Part shown: positions 1 to 7,289 of the stretch, piece after piece
Layout of the letters: every line of letters starts with the position of its first letter
Position numbering within the stretch: the stretch's first letter is position 1
DNA from: Clostridiaceae bacterium
GTDB taxonomy: Bacteria > Bacillota > Clostridia > Oscillospirales > Acutalibacteraceae
Length of the DNA stretch: 13,742 nucleotides
Direction: 5' to 3'
Assembly (NCBI GenBank): GCA_016295895.1
Contig: JAEDKI010000035.1
Coordinates: forward strand, 1-13,742
Program-made: the position numbers and the translations under genes
The notes under the pieces: generated by a model
The model's database searches: none
What the model saw: only the letters and a program-made list of their open reading frames with translations
What the model was told of the DNA's origin: nothing

Positions 1-15
1 AATTATCAAGAGAAA

Positions 16-978
16 TCAAAGATACTTGCCTATAAATTCGGTTATTGCGTTCCAATATATTTCGGGGAACGCATAGCCCGATGCGGCGTGGGTTGCGCCG
101 GGGACTACAAGACGCTCTTTTTCGCATGAAGCATTATTGAAAAGGGGATAGTTCATCCAGAACGGAACGGTTGAATCCTTGTCTCCGTGGATAAACAGCG
201 TCGGAGTTTTTGAATGCCTGACCTGCTCCAGAGCAGAGGCGTCCTTGAGGCTGAAGCCGAGAATGAGCCTTGCCGCAGGCTCGGCAATGTTCAGAATTAC
301 ATTTGCGGGGATATGGGATTTTTCTCTTATCTGAACCGAAAACTGATCGCAGAGCGAGGTGAAGCCGCAGTCCTCAATGCAGCATTTAACATTGTCGGGC
401 AGAGCTTCGCCCGTTGCCATCATAACGGTTGCGGCACCCATTGAAACGCCGTGAAGTATTATTTTCGCTTCGGGATCTTTTTCAACAACGGCATTGACCC
501 AATCAACAATATCAAGCCTGTCAAGCCAGCCCATTGTGCAGTATTTATGTTCGCTTTCGCCGTGACCTCTGAGATGCGGCAAAATAACATTGAAGCCCAT
601 ATCAAAGAATCTTTTGGCGTAGCAGGCGTTCTGATAAGGCTCGCCCGTGTAGCCGTGGCACGAAAAAGCATAGACATGGCTCGGCTTTTCAGCCTGATAA
701 TACATCGCATGAAGGCGTGTGCCGCTTCTGTTAATCATCGAGATGTTGTCATAGGCTCTCTCTTTGTGGAATTTCTGACCTGCCAAAGCTTCATCGCTTT
801 CATAGAAGCATCTGCAGTCCTCATCCGAAACAACGCCGCCCGATGAAGCAACCGCTTTGATGCCGTTTTTGCTGAGATTCATTTCAACAAATGCCGTGCC
901 CGCCGCAAGCCATGCGGAGCCGATAACCGCTCCGGGAACGGCTATTTTTTTGAATAAACTTGTTCTCTTATTACTCAT
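16..978 (-). CDS. Membrane-anchored alpha/beta hydrolase (serine hydrolase)
   Basis: A 320-residue alpha/beta-hydrolase-fold protein. Residues about 11-33 form one hydrophobic segment after a Lys/Arg-rich N-terminus, so it is probably anchored in the membrane with the catalytic domain outside; no lipobox is seen. The catalytic set is visible: a CHGYTG oxyanion-type loop (108-112), RGHGES (137-142), the nucleophile elbow GVSMG with Ser179, HGDKD with Asp268 and GATH with His297. This resembles the BAAT/acyl-CoA thioester hydrolase-like and YqkD/FrsA-like hydrolases of Firmicutes, for which substrates are mostly unknown. The ATG start is backed by a GGAGG seven bases upstream. It lies downstream of the acyl-CoA synthetase on the same strand, which would fit an acyl-ester or thioester substrate, but that is inference. 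The fold is clear; the substrate is not. Confidence 0.88.
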   Translation of the reverse strand: MSNKRTSLFKKIAVPGAVIGSAWLAAGTAFVEMNLSKNGIKAVASSGGVVSDEDCRCFYESDEALAGQKFHKERAYDNISMINRSGTRLHAMYYQAEKPSHVYAFSCHGYTGEPYQNACYAKRFFDMGFNVILPHLRGHGESEHKYCTMGWLDRLDIVDWVNAVVEKDPEAKIILHGVSMGAATVMMATGEALPDNVKCCIEDCGFTSLCDQFSVQIREKSHIPANVILNIAEPAARLILGFSLKDASALEQVRHSKTPTLFIHGDKDSTVPFWMNYPLFNNASCEKERLVVPGATHAASGYAFPEIYWNAITEFIGKYL

Positions 979-995
979 ATTTTTTCCTCCGTTTT

Positions 996-1035
996 ATAAA
1001 TAAAGCTGCGCAGACCGTAAAGATTGCGCAGCTTT
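996..1035 (-). terminator. Probable intrinsic terminator or attenuator between acyl-CoA synthetase and hydrolase
   Basis: A perfect 11-bp stem (1002-1012 with 1025-1035, AAAGCTGCGCA) has a 12-nt loop and is followed on the minus strand by an interrupted T-rich tract (TTTATTTAT). It sits only about 25 bases before the hydrolase start. It may end most transcripts of the synthetase gene, with partial read-through, since no convincing promoter was seen for the hydrolase in the gap. Confidence 0.6.
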
Positions 1036-1040
1036 CGGAA

Positions 1041-1065
1041 GTAACCGCACTTTTCTTTCGGTTAC
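1041..1065 (-). repeat. Small inverted repeat (hairpin) after acyl-CoA synthetase stop
   Basis: A perfect 7-bp inverted repeat (GTAACCG at 1041-1047, CGGTTAC at 1059-1065) begins one base past the synthetase stop codon. It lacks a T-tract of its own and precedes the stronger hairpin at 1002-1035. It may be a 3' stabilising hairpin. Confidence 0.4.
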
Positions 1066-1066
1066 A

Positions 1067-2782
1067 TTAATCGTGATATTTGAATCTTTGAATTTTTGAT
1101 GTGGTGGTTTTGACAAACTCTGTGCGTCTGATCTTGAAGCTGGCGATTCTCTTATAAGACGGAAGCTTTTCATTAACCGCTTTTATAACCTTGCCGAAAA
1201 TATCCGTCAACTCTTCATCGGTGATTTCATCCTTGTTTTTGCCGAAACGCTCTTTGATTTCTTCAAAATTGGGGAAAATTCTTGCGCCGATGATGGTTTC
1301 GCCCTTTTTGTTTTCATCGCCGAGAACAAGGCATTCGCCGACGAGCGGGTCAGTGCTCAGATGGTATTCAAGCTCCTCGGGATAAATGTTCTTGCCGTTG
1401 CTGGGAATAATGACATTTTTGCTTCTTCCCGAAATATAGAAACGGCCTTTATCGTCAACTCTGCCCAGGTCGCCCGTGTGAAGAAAACCTTCGGAGTCAA
1501 TGACCTTTGCGGTTTCCTCGGGGTTATTGTAATAGCCGAGCATAACCATCGGGCCTTTAACGCAGATTTCGCCTATGCCCGTTTCGGGGTCGGGGTCAAG
1601 AATCTTTGCTTCGCTGCCGGGAATGGGAACACCGACCGATTCCGCAAGATGAAGCTTGTCATGGTTCATTATTGCAAGGGGAGCGCATTCGGTCAAGCCG
1701 TAGCCGAAAACGATCTGGATTCCGAAAGCCTTGAAATCTTCGAGAATCTGCGGGTTGATGGGAGCTGCGCCGCAGATAATGAGCCTCATTGAGCCGCCGA
1801 AGGTGTCAATAATTTCTTTGAAGAAAACCTTTTTGAGGTCAAGGCCGACATATGAGCCCATTTTGCAAAGCACCTTGCCGATTTTGAAAAGGGTTTCGCC
1901 GTGAGGCTTTGATTTTATCGCTTTCATCAAGCGTCTGTGAATTGTTTCAAGAATAAGAGGAACCGAAACAAAAACAGACGGGCTGAACTCCTTCATGTTG
2001 TTAAGAACATATTTGAAGCCGTCGCAGAAAGTGACCTTCGCTCCGCAGTAGGGAGCAAAGAAAAGGATAATCGTTGATTCATATGTGTGGTGGAGCGGGA
2101 GCATTGAGATTCCGCAGTCTTCGGGATTGATTTTCAGAATGCCCATCGCCGACATGACCTCAAAGCAGAAGTTTCTGTGGCAGAGCATAACTCCCTTTGA
2201 AGTGCCTGTTGTTCCCGAAGTGAAAATAAGAGAACACATTGCATCGGGGTCGATAACGGCGTCAAGGTAACGGGTGTCGCCGTCTTTAAGAAGCTGTTTG
2301 CCTTTTCTGAGCAGGTCGGTGATTGTGACAATTCCCTCCTGAGGATCCTCACGGATGAGAACGATCTGAAGATCCTTTTTAAGCTCGTCCTTTCTCTCGT
2401 TGAGCTTGTTTGCGGTTTTTTTGTCGCAGAAAATAAGCTTGACATCGGAAACATTCAGAATGCTGTTGATATCGTCAAACATCAGTTCTTTATCGATGGG
2501 CACAATAACGCCCACGCCGAGAACGGTTGCCATGTATGAAAGGCACCATTCATAGCAGCTCTCTGCACAAATTGCTATTCTCTGACCCGAAAGACCCATG
2601 TCAACAAGGGCGGTTCCGAGGCGGTCGATATGTCTGCGATATTTTTCGTATGTTATTTCGTAATGCTCGCCCTTTCTGTTCTTGATTTCAAATGCAGGGC
2701 GAGTACCGTATAATTCAACACTTTGGTTTATTAAATCTCTTAAATCTTTTATTTCTCTTACCTTGTAGAAAGGCTTAGTCAA
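1067..2782 (-). CDS. AMP-dependent long-chain fatty acid-CoA ligase (FadD/ACSL-like)
   Basis: An adenylate-forming ligase of 571 residues, which would activate a carboxylic acid (probably a long-chain fatty acid) to acyl-AMP and then acyl-CoA. The ANL-superfamily motifs occur in order: P-loop FTSGTTGTSKG (187-197), PLHHTYE (229-235), YGLTE (361-365), HTGDLG (435-440), the hinge region SGRSKNVII (451-459), and the A10 lysine in TTSKIQRF (Lys563). The set is complete, so the enzyme should be active. There is no signal peptide or membrane segment; the protein is cytosolic or peripheral. The start is TTG, chosen because a TGGAGGT ribosome binding site lies eight bases upstream and no ATG fits better. 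A TTGATT-17-TAAAAT promoter precedes it. Substrate chain length cannot be told from the sequence, and medium-chain or aryl acids remain possible. Confidence 0.93.
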   Translation of the reverse strand: MTKPFYKVREIKDLRDLINQSVELYGTRPAFEIKNRKGEHYEITYEKYRRHIDRLGTALVDMGLSGQRIAICAESCYEWCLSYMATVLGVGVIVPIDKELMFDDINSILNVSDVKLIFCDKKTANKLNERKDELKKDLQIVLIREDPQEGIVTITDLLRKGKQLLKDGDTRYLDAVIDPDAMCSLIFTSGTTGTSKGVMLCHRNFCFEVMSAMGILKINPEDCGISMLPLHHTYESTIILFFAPYCGAKVTFCDGFKYVLNNMKEFSPSVFVSVPLILETIHRRLMKAIKSKPHGETLFKIGKVLCKMGSYVGLDLKKVFFKEIIDTFGGSMRLIICGAAPINPQILEDFKAFGIQIVFGYGLTECAPLAIMNHDKLHLAESVGVPIPGSEAKILDPDPETGIGEICVKGPMVMLGYYNNPEETAKVIDSEGFLHTGDLGRVDDKGRFYISGRSKNVIIPSNGKNIYPEELEYHLSTDPLVGECLVLGDENKKGETIIGARIFPNFEEIKERFGKNKDEITDEELTDIFGKVIKAVNEKLPSYKRIASFKIRRTEFVKTTTSKIQRFKYHD

Positions 2783-2790
2783 AGAGACGC

Positions 2791-2797
2791 ACCTCCA
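2791..2797 (-). promoter_or_regulatory. Ribosome binding site supporting a TTG start
   Basis: TGGAGGT on the minus strand lies eight bases before TTG at 2780-2782. This near-perfect anti-SD match decides the start of the acyl-CoA ligase. Confidence 0.8.
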
Positions 2798-2814
2798 AAC
2801 ACAAATGTATCATT

Positions 2815-2843
2815 ATTTTATCATAATCAAAACAAAAAATCAA
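2815..2843 (-). promoter_or_regulatory. Predicted sigma-A promoter of the acyl-CoA ligase
   Basis: On the minus strand TTGATT (2838-2843) and TAAAAT (2815-2820) are separated by 17 bp, in an AT-rich gap between the trpB2 terminator and the ligase ribosome binding site. Initiation would be near 2808. The sequence upstream of it (2844-2930) is AT-rich with no other clear signal. Confidence 0.6.
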
Positions 2844-2930
2844 TAAATAATTTCTTAATAATTCTCTAAACTATGAACATATTTGGTGGATTTTTCACCT
2901 TTTGACCGCATATTTTGTGCTTTGGAGCGA

Positions 2931-2966
2931 AAAACGGGCATTGACCGCTGTCAGCCAATGCCCGTT
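2931..2966 (-). terminator. Intrinsic terminator of trpB2
   Basis: An 11-bp perfect stem AACGGGCATTG/CAATGCCCGTT (2933-2943 with 2956-2966) with a 12-nt loop is followed on the minus strand by a short T-tract. It lies 23 bases past the trpB2 stop and separates that gene from the acyl-CoA ligase promoter. Confidence 0.85.
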
Positions 2967-2989
2967 GTAATAATAAATCCGAAAATAGA

Positions 2990-4372
2990 TTATTCTGTTT
3001 TGGGAAGAAGCGAAAGGGCTTTTTCAAGCTCCTCGTCGGTGGGAATATAATCGCTCATGGTTTTGTTGTTGAATGATTCGTAAGCGGTCATGTCGAAATA
3101 GCCCGTGCCTGTAAGTCCGAAAAGGATTGTCTTTTCTTCGCCTGTTTCCTTGCACTTGAGAGCTTCGTCGATTGCCGCTTTGATGGCGTGTGACGATTCG
3201 GGAGCGGGGAGAATGCCCTCTGCTCTTGAGAACTGAACGGCGGCGTCAAATACTGCGGTCTGCTCATAGGAGCGGGCTTCATCAATATAGCCGTCGTGAT
3301 AAAGCTTGCTGATGATGGGCGACATGCCGTGGTAGCGAAGTCCGCCTGCGTGGTTTGCAGAGGGGATGAATCCGCAGCCGAGAGTATACATTTTTGCAAG
3401 CGGAGTAACCTTGCCCGTGTCGCAGAAATCATAGGCATATTTACCTCTTGTGAGTGAGGGGCAGGAAGCGGGTTCAACGGCGATGAAATAAGGATTCTTT
3501 GTGCCGTCGAGCTTATCCTTCATGAATGCGGAAATAAGACCGCCGAGGTTTGAGCCGCCGCCTGCGCAGCCGATGATGATGTCGGGATATTCGTCATACA
3601 TTTCCATTGCCGCTTTTGCTTCAAGGCCGATGATGCTCTGATGGAGCAGAACCTGATTGAGAACCGAACCGAGAACATAACGGCAGTTTTCGGTTGTGAC
3701 GGCTTTTTCAACCGCTTCCGAAATTGCGCAGCCGAGAGAACCGGTGGTGTCGGGCATCTCCGCAAGAATCGCTCTGCCTGCGTTGGTAGTGTCGCTGGGG
3801 CTGGGGATGATTTTTGCGCCGAATGTTTCAATGACATTCTTTCTGAACGGCTTCTGATAGTAGCTGCCCTTAACCATGTAAACCGTAAGGTCGAGTCCGA
3901 GGTAAGCGCACGCCATTGAAAGCGCCGTGCCCCACTGACCTGCACCCGTTTCGGTTGTCAGGTGGGTTATGCCCTGAGCCTTTGCGTAATAAGCCTGAGC
4001 AATTGCCGAATTGAGCTTGTGGCTGCCGGAGGTGTTGTTGCCCTCAAATTTATAATAAATCTTTGCGGGAGTGCCGAGCTTTTCTTCAAGGCAATATGCT
4101 CTGATGAGCGGAGAGGGGCGGCACATTTTGTAGAAATTAATGATTTCATCGGGAATATCGATATATCTTGTTGTGTTGTCAAGTTCCTGAACGGAAAGCT
4201 CATGACAGAAAATTGCGTCGAGCTCTTCGGGCTTGGTTATCGGCTGAAGCGTTCCGGGATTGATGAGAGGGTCGGGGAGCTCTTTCATATCAGCACGAAT
4301 GTTATACCACTGTTTCGGAATAAGCTCCTCGGGAAGATTAATGCGGTAGGGGATGTTCTTTTTGTTTGACAT
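2990..4372 (-). CDS. trpB2: TrpB-like PLP enzyme, tryptophan synthase beta chain type 2 (TrpB2)
   Basis: A 460-residue fold-type II PLP enzyme expected to condense indole with serine to make tryptophan. It belongs to the TrpB2 branch rather than classical TrpB1: it has a long N-terminal extension (about residues 1-85), and the PLP lysine motif reads GSHKLNSA (Lys119) instead of the TrpB1-type AHKxN. Other visible sites are KFEGNNTSGS (108-117), the carboxylate-binding loop ETGAGQWG (141-148) and the phosphate-binding GGGSN (271-275). The ATG start at 4372 is chosen because AAAGGAG lies nine bases upstream and the residues that follow match the family N-terminus; the frame stays open to 4504 but that part is the T-box leader. 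No trpA or other trp gene is adjacent, which fits the known TrpA independence of TrpB2 and suggests indole salvage or a last step supplied from elsewhere. The gene is monocistronic and controlled by a Trp T-box. Confidence 0.93.
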   Translation of the reverse strand: MSNKKNIPYRINLPEELIPKQWYNIRADMKELPDPLINPGTLQPITKPEELDAIFCHELSVQELDNTTRYIDIPDEIINFYKMCRPSPLIRAYCLEEKLGTPAKIYYKFEGNNTSGSHKLNSAIAQAYYAKAQGITHLTTETGAGQWGTALSMACAYLGLDLTVYMVKGSYYQKPFRKNVIETFGAKIIPSPSDTTNAGRAILAEMPDTTGSLGCAISEAVEKAVTTENCRYVLGSVLNQVLLHQSIIGLEAKAAMEMYDEYPDIIIGCAGGGSNLGGLISAFMKDKLDGTKNPYFIAVEPASCPSLTRGKYAYDFCDTGKVTPLAKMYTLGCGFIPSANHAGGLRYHGMSPIISKLYHDGYIDEARSYEQTAVFDAAVQFSRAEGILPAPESSHAIKAAIDEALKCKETGEEKTILFGLTGTGYFDMTAYESFNNKTMSDYIPTDEELEKALSLLPKTE

Positions 4373-4692
4373 AATGATTGACTCCTTTCGTGCAGTCTGA
4401 AAATAAAAATAAAAAAACTCCTGTCCCTGAAAAACAGGGACAAGAGAATGATTAACAAAACTCCTGCGGTACCACCCATATTGACATATAAACTGTCCGC
4501 TCATTTAACGCACCATCATGCGTTCTTCGCTGATAACGGGTGAAGCTCCCGTCGGTCGCTAATTGCAAAAATGCTTTCGCTCCGCCCTCGGAAGTCCATT
4601 CAATCTGAGCCTGTCTGCCGCAATCGCACCGCCTGCGGCTCTCTGAAAGACGGTTTTCAAACCTACTAATCTTCCTCATCGGTTTTGATGTT
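4373..4692 (-). ncRNA. T-box riboswitch leader, tryptophan (UGG) specific
   Basis: This 320-nt minus-strand leader precedes trpB2. It carries the T-box consensus GGGTGGTACCGC at 4466-4477 and Stem I landmarks: a base helix GGAAG/CTTCC (4671-4675 with 4590-4594), AGTA (4664-4667), AGAGAG (4639-4644) and an apical GCCGC/GCGGC helix. The specifier codon position holds UGG followed by A (4596-4598), just before the 3' strand of the base helix, as expected for tRNA-Trp. The antiterminator can form with GGG:CCC below the seven-base bulge TGGTACC and GCAGGAG pairing with CTCTTGT above it. That uses the 5' strand of the downstream terminator, so the two structures exclude each other. Uncharged tRNA-Trp would favour antitermination and switch trpB2 on when tryptophan is scarce. 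The start of the RNA (about 4692) is inferred from the promoter. Confidence 0.94.
4401..4446 (-). terminator. T-box leader intrinsic terminator
   Basis: A 12-bp stem with one G.U pair (CTCTTGTCCCTG at 4435-4446 with CAGGGACAGGAG at 4418-4429) and a five-base loop is followed on the minus strand by seven Ts and a further T-rich run. It competes with the antiterminator of the T-box. Confidence 0.92.
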
Positions 4693-4698
4693 GATGTG

Positions 4699-4727
4699 AT
4701 TATAGCACCGTAAAAATCCGTTGTCAA
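4699..4727 (-). promoter_or_regulatory. Consensus sigma-A promoter of the T-box/trpB2 unit
   Basis: On the minus strand a perfect TTGACA (4722-4727) and a perfect TATAAT (4699-4704) are separated by 17 bp. Such a strong promoter fits a gene whose control is mainly by transcription termination in the leader. Confidence 0.9.
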
Positions 4728-4746
4728 TAGTTTTTCTGAAAAAACC

Positions 4747-4766
4747 ATTTGTATCTTCTTACAAAT
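4747..4766. repeat. Perfect 7-6-7 inverted repeat between divergent promoters
   Basis: ATTTGTA (4747-4753), six bases TCTTCT, then TACAAAT (4760-4766). It lies between the divergent promoters of trpB2 (-35 at 4722-4727) and the symporter (-35 at 4797-4802). It could be an operator for a dimeric regulator; a structural role is possible but the stem would be AT-rich and weak. Confidence 0.5.
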
Positions 4767-4796
4767 TTTTGCATAAAATCTTGTCAGCTTGCTCAA

Positions 4797-4825
4797 TTGA
4801 ATTTGCGCCGAATTAATGATAAAAT
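4797..4825 (+). promoter_or_regulatory. Predicted sigma-A promoter of the symporter gene
   Basis: TTGAAT (4797-4802) and TAAAAT (4820-4825) are 17 bp apart. An overlapping TATAAT at 4825-4830 with a poorer -35 is an alternative. The 5' leader would be about 30 nt. Confidence 0.6.
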
Positions 4826-4861
4826 ATAATAAAACATTAAATAAAAACGGAGAGAAAAGCC

Positions 4862-6328
4862 ATGAAAGAAAAAAAGTCTTCTCAGGAGCTTTTGAGAAAC
4901 GGCTATGTTCCGAACGGACGGCTGTTTTCTTATGCGGCGGGTATTGCGGGTCAGAACATGAACTACAGCTTCATCAACGGCTGGCTGTTCTATTTCTGCA
5001 ATAATGTCCTGAAAATCAGTGCAAATGCAGTCGGATACATAACGAGTATCAGCCGACTGTGGGATTCGGTCAATGACCCGATAATCGGCGCTTTGATTGA
5101 CCGCCATGTCTTCAAAAAGACGGGAGAAAAGCTCAGACCCTATCTTGTTTATCTTCCGCCGATAATCGGCTTGCTCAGCGTTTTGATGTTCTGCGATTTC
5201 AGCGTAGGCAGCAAGGCTTCTGTTGCGTTGATTCTTGTATTTTATCTGCTTTGGGATGTATTTTATTCCATGCAGGATGTTGCCCTTTGGGGAATGCTTG
5301 CTCTGTCCTCACCGCATTCAGAGGAGCGGGCGAGGGTGTCTCAATGGACGGCAATCGGCGTAACAGCCGGCTGTGCATTGGCGGGAATCTTCCCTCTTGC
5401 AAAGGACTTTGCGGTTTCAAATCTCGGAATCAGCGTGAAAACCGTTTTCTTTGTCGGTTCTCTGATTCTCGGCCTCGGCGGTCAGGCGATTTCGCTTGCT
5501 GCGGCAAGGATGAAGGAATCCGTCAAGGAGGAGAAAAAAGAGGGCGAGAGCTTTTTTGAAGCCGTGTTTGTTCTTCGCCATAACAGAACGCTCCTGCTTA
5601 TTTCTCTTGCAAGATTCCTTGAATATATTAAGCTTTCAGTTCCTTGGGCTTATTTCTTTGAAAGTCAGGTATCATATAAGGTCGGCAGTATCGAAATCGG
5701 CGGAGGTACGGCTCAGTTCCTTTACGGCGGCCTCACCGGCGCTCCCGGCACTCTTGCAATGTTTGCCGCAACCAAAATCGTTGATTTGGTCGGCGGAATG
5801 AAGCGTGTTTTGATTTTAGCGCAGGTTTCGTCGATAGTTTTAAGAACGATTGCATTCTTTGTCGGCTTCAACAGTCTTGGCAAAATGCTTGTCACCATTC
5901 TGCTCATGGCGATTCAGGGAATTCCCGCAAACATGGTTAACATCGCCCAGCGTTCGCTTATGAGCGACTCAATAGATTATGTTGAATACACAACGGGCAA
6001 GCGCACCGAGGGAATCACATTCTCCATGCAGAATTTCACAACCAAGCTCGGCGACGCCCTTGCACTTTTCATCAACGGCAAGCTTTTAACCCTTGTAAAA
6101 TACAACCATAATGCCTCAATGACCGCTCAGAATGCAACATTTATGAAATGGCAGTGGCCGATGTTCATTCTCGGCCCCGTAGTCGGCGCAGTTCTTTATC
6201 TTATCGTTATTCTTTTCGTTAAGGACGATAAAGAAGAAAAGAAAATGGTTGAACGGGAGCTTAAAAAGCGCCGTGAAAAGCTTGTCAGCGATGCCGCAGG
6301 TGAGCTTGAAAAAGTAACGGCGGAATAA
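4862..6328 (+). CDS. GPH-family (MelB-like) sugar:cation symporter, MFS
   Basis: A 488-residue polytopic membrane protein of the glycoside-pentoside-hexuronide:cation symporter family, with about 12 hydrophobic segments and a charged cytoplasmic tail (about 455-488). The family signature in the second helix reads WDSVNDPIIG (67-76). Asp68 and Asp72 align with the cation-site aspartates Asp55 and Asp59 of MelB, so Na+ or H+ coupling is likely. The following cytoplasmic loop KKTGEKLRPY (85-94) is also typical. The start is an ATG nine bases after GGAG (4849-4852). It would import a sugar or glycoside without phosphorylating it. It converges with two sugar isomerase/epimerase genes and is near a Gfo/Idh/MocA dehydrogenase, which suggests a shared substrate, possibly a plant glycoside or uronide. 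Substrate is not readable from sequence. Confidence 0.92.
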   Translation: MKEKKSSQELLRNGYVPNGRLFSYAAGIAGQNMNYSFINGWLFYFCNNVLKISANAVGYITSISRLWDSVNDPIIGALIDRHVFKKTGEKLRPYLVYLPPIIGLLSVLMFCDFSVGSKASVALILVFYLLWDVFYSMQDVALWGMLALSSPHSEERARVSQWTAIGVTAGCALAGIFPLAKDFAVSNLGISVKTVFFVGSLILGLGGQAISLAAARMKESVKEEKKEGESFFEAVFVLRHNRTLLLISLARFLEYIKLSVPWAYFFESQVSYKVGSIEIGGGTAQFLYGGLTGAPGTLAMFAATKIVDLVGGMKRVLILAQVSSIVLRTIAFFVGFNSLGKMLVTILLMAIQGIPANMVNIAQRSLMSDSIDYVEYTTGKRTEGITFSMQNFTTKLGDALALFINGKLLTLVKYNHNASMTAQNATFMKWQWPMFILGPVVGAVLYLIVILFVKDDKEEKKMVERELKKRREKLVSDAAGELEKVTAE

Positions 6329-6343
6329 GATTAAAATCAAATA

Positions 6344-6389
6344 ATACCGCTCCGAAAAGCCTTTAAAAAGGCAGAGGAGCGGTATTTTT
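6344..6389 (+). terminator. Intrinsic terminator of the symporter gene, probably bidirectional
   Basis: A 10-bp stem ATACCGCTCC/GGAGCGGTAT (6344-6353 with 6376-6385) encloses a second hairpin GCCTT/AAGGC and is followed by TTTT on the plus strand. On the minus strand the stem is followed by a broken T-rich tract, so it can also end transcripts of the convergent isomerase pair. Confidence 0.85.
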
Positions 6390-6406
6390 GCATTGTTTAT
6401 CGTTAA

Positions 6407-7273
6407 TTAAAGCATTTCAATCATTCTTCTGAGGTTGTCAAGCCCGATTTCAATTCCGTCAAGGCATTTTTCGATTCCCTCAAATTCAACGCTGACAAAG
6501 CCGTCATATCCCGATGCTTTTGCAACAGAAAGGCATTGAAGAACGGGGATATCTCCGTGACCTATCACTGCGCCTCTGAGATAATTACCGCCTCTTGATC
6601 TGAAGAAGCCTTTGCCGGGATTCAGCCCGTTTCCGCTCTTGATATGAAAATCCTTGGCGTGAATGTGCTTTATGTAGGACGCAAGTCTGCCTGCGGCGGA
6701 TGCGCTGTTTTCGTCTGCGCAGGCGAAGTTACCGACATCGAGCAGCACGCCGAAATTCGGGCTTCCGACTCCCGTGACGATTCTTTCAACCCTTTGGCTC
6801 TCCTGACAGAATGTGCCGTGATTTTCAATCATCGTAACGATGCCCTTTGACTGAGCGTATTCCGTTACTCTTTTGCAACCGTCAACGAGAACGGGCAGAA
6901 CCTGCTCAAAGCCGACATAGCTTTTCTGATCTTCGGGAATTCCCCATGCGGCATCGTGGCGCAGACTTCGTGCGCCGAGGATTGAAGCAATGTCAACCTT
7001 GCGGCAGACTCTCTCAACCTCTGCGTCAACGCCCGTGTCTTTGAGCATGTTTGCCCCGATCGTGTAGCTGATAACGGGCAGAGAAAGCTTTTCGCTTTCT
7101 TCTCTTATCATTGAAGCGTATTCTTCTTCGCTGACACCTTGAGGGGGGTCAAGGTCGATAAATTCGATGCCCTCAAAGCCCATGTCCTTTGCCTTTTTCA
7201 TAATGCTGAGCTGAGTTTCACAGCCCGATGAAATGAGCTGCTGAAAGCTGTAGCTGCTGACTCCGATTTTCAT
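6407..7273 (-). CDS. Sugar phosphate isomerase/epimerase, xylose isomerase-like TIM barrel
   Basis: A 288-residue single-domain protein of the AP-endonuclease-2/xylose-isomerase-like TIM-barrel superfamily. The expected metal ligands are visible at the ends of successive strands: Glu150 (TMIENHG), Asp179 (LLDVGNF), His205 (HIHAKD) and Glu263 or Glu265 (SVEFEG). Such enzymes isomerise, epimerise or carry out eliminations on sugars and keto-sugars with a divalent metal. The name is a family label; phosphorylated substrates are not implied. It starts 16 bases after the stop of the related upstream gene on the same strand and is surely co-transcribed; its own ribosome binding site is weak (AGG about 11 bases upstream), so translational coupling is likely. 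Start ATG at 7271-7273 gives the usual MKIGVSSYSF beta-1 strand. Real substrate unknown. Confidence 0.88.
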   Translation of the reverse strand: MKIGVSSYSFQQLISSGCETQLSIMKKAKDMGFEGIEFIDLDPPQGVSEEEYASMIREESEKLSLPVISYTIGANMLKDTGVDAEVERVCRKVDIASILGARSLRHDAAWGIPEDQKSYVGFEQVLPVLVDGCKRVTEYAQSKGIVTMIENHGTFCQESQRVERIVTGVGSPNFGVLLDVGNFACADENSASAAGRLASYIKHIHAKDFHIKSGNGLNPGKGFFRSRGGNYLRGAVIGHGDIPVLQCLSVAKASGYDGFVSVEFEGIEKCLDGIEIGLDNLRRMIEML

Positions 7274-7289
7274 AATATTTTACCTGCCC

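Noticed and set aside
3520..4369. Open frames of 92-141 codons on both strands inside trpB2
   Set aside because: They are shadow frames with low-complexity Ser/Thr/Arg-rich or otherwise unrecognisable translations and no ribosome binding sites.
4373..4504. N-terminal extension of trpB2 to an upstream ATG at 4504 (44 extra residues)
   Set aside because: The stretch is the T-box antiterminator and terminator, the extra residues do not match the family, and a good ribosome binding site sits before ATG at 4372.
4452..4796. Open frame of 114 codons on the minus strand
   Set aside because: It overlaps the T-box leader and its promoter, has no ribosome binding site and its translation resembles no protein family.
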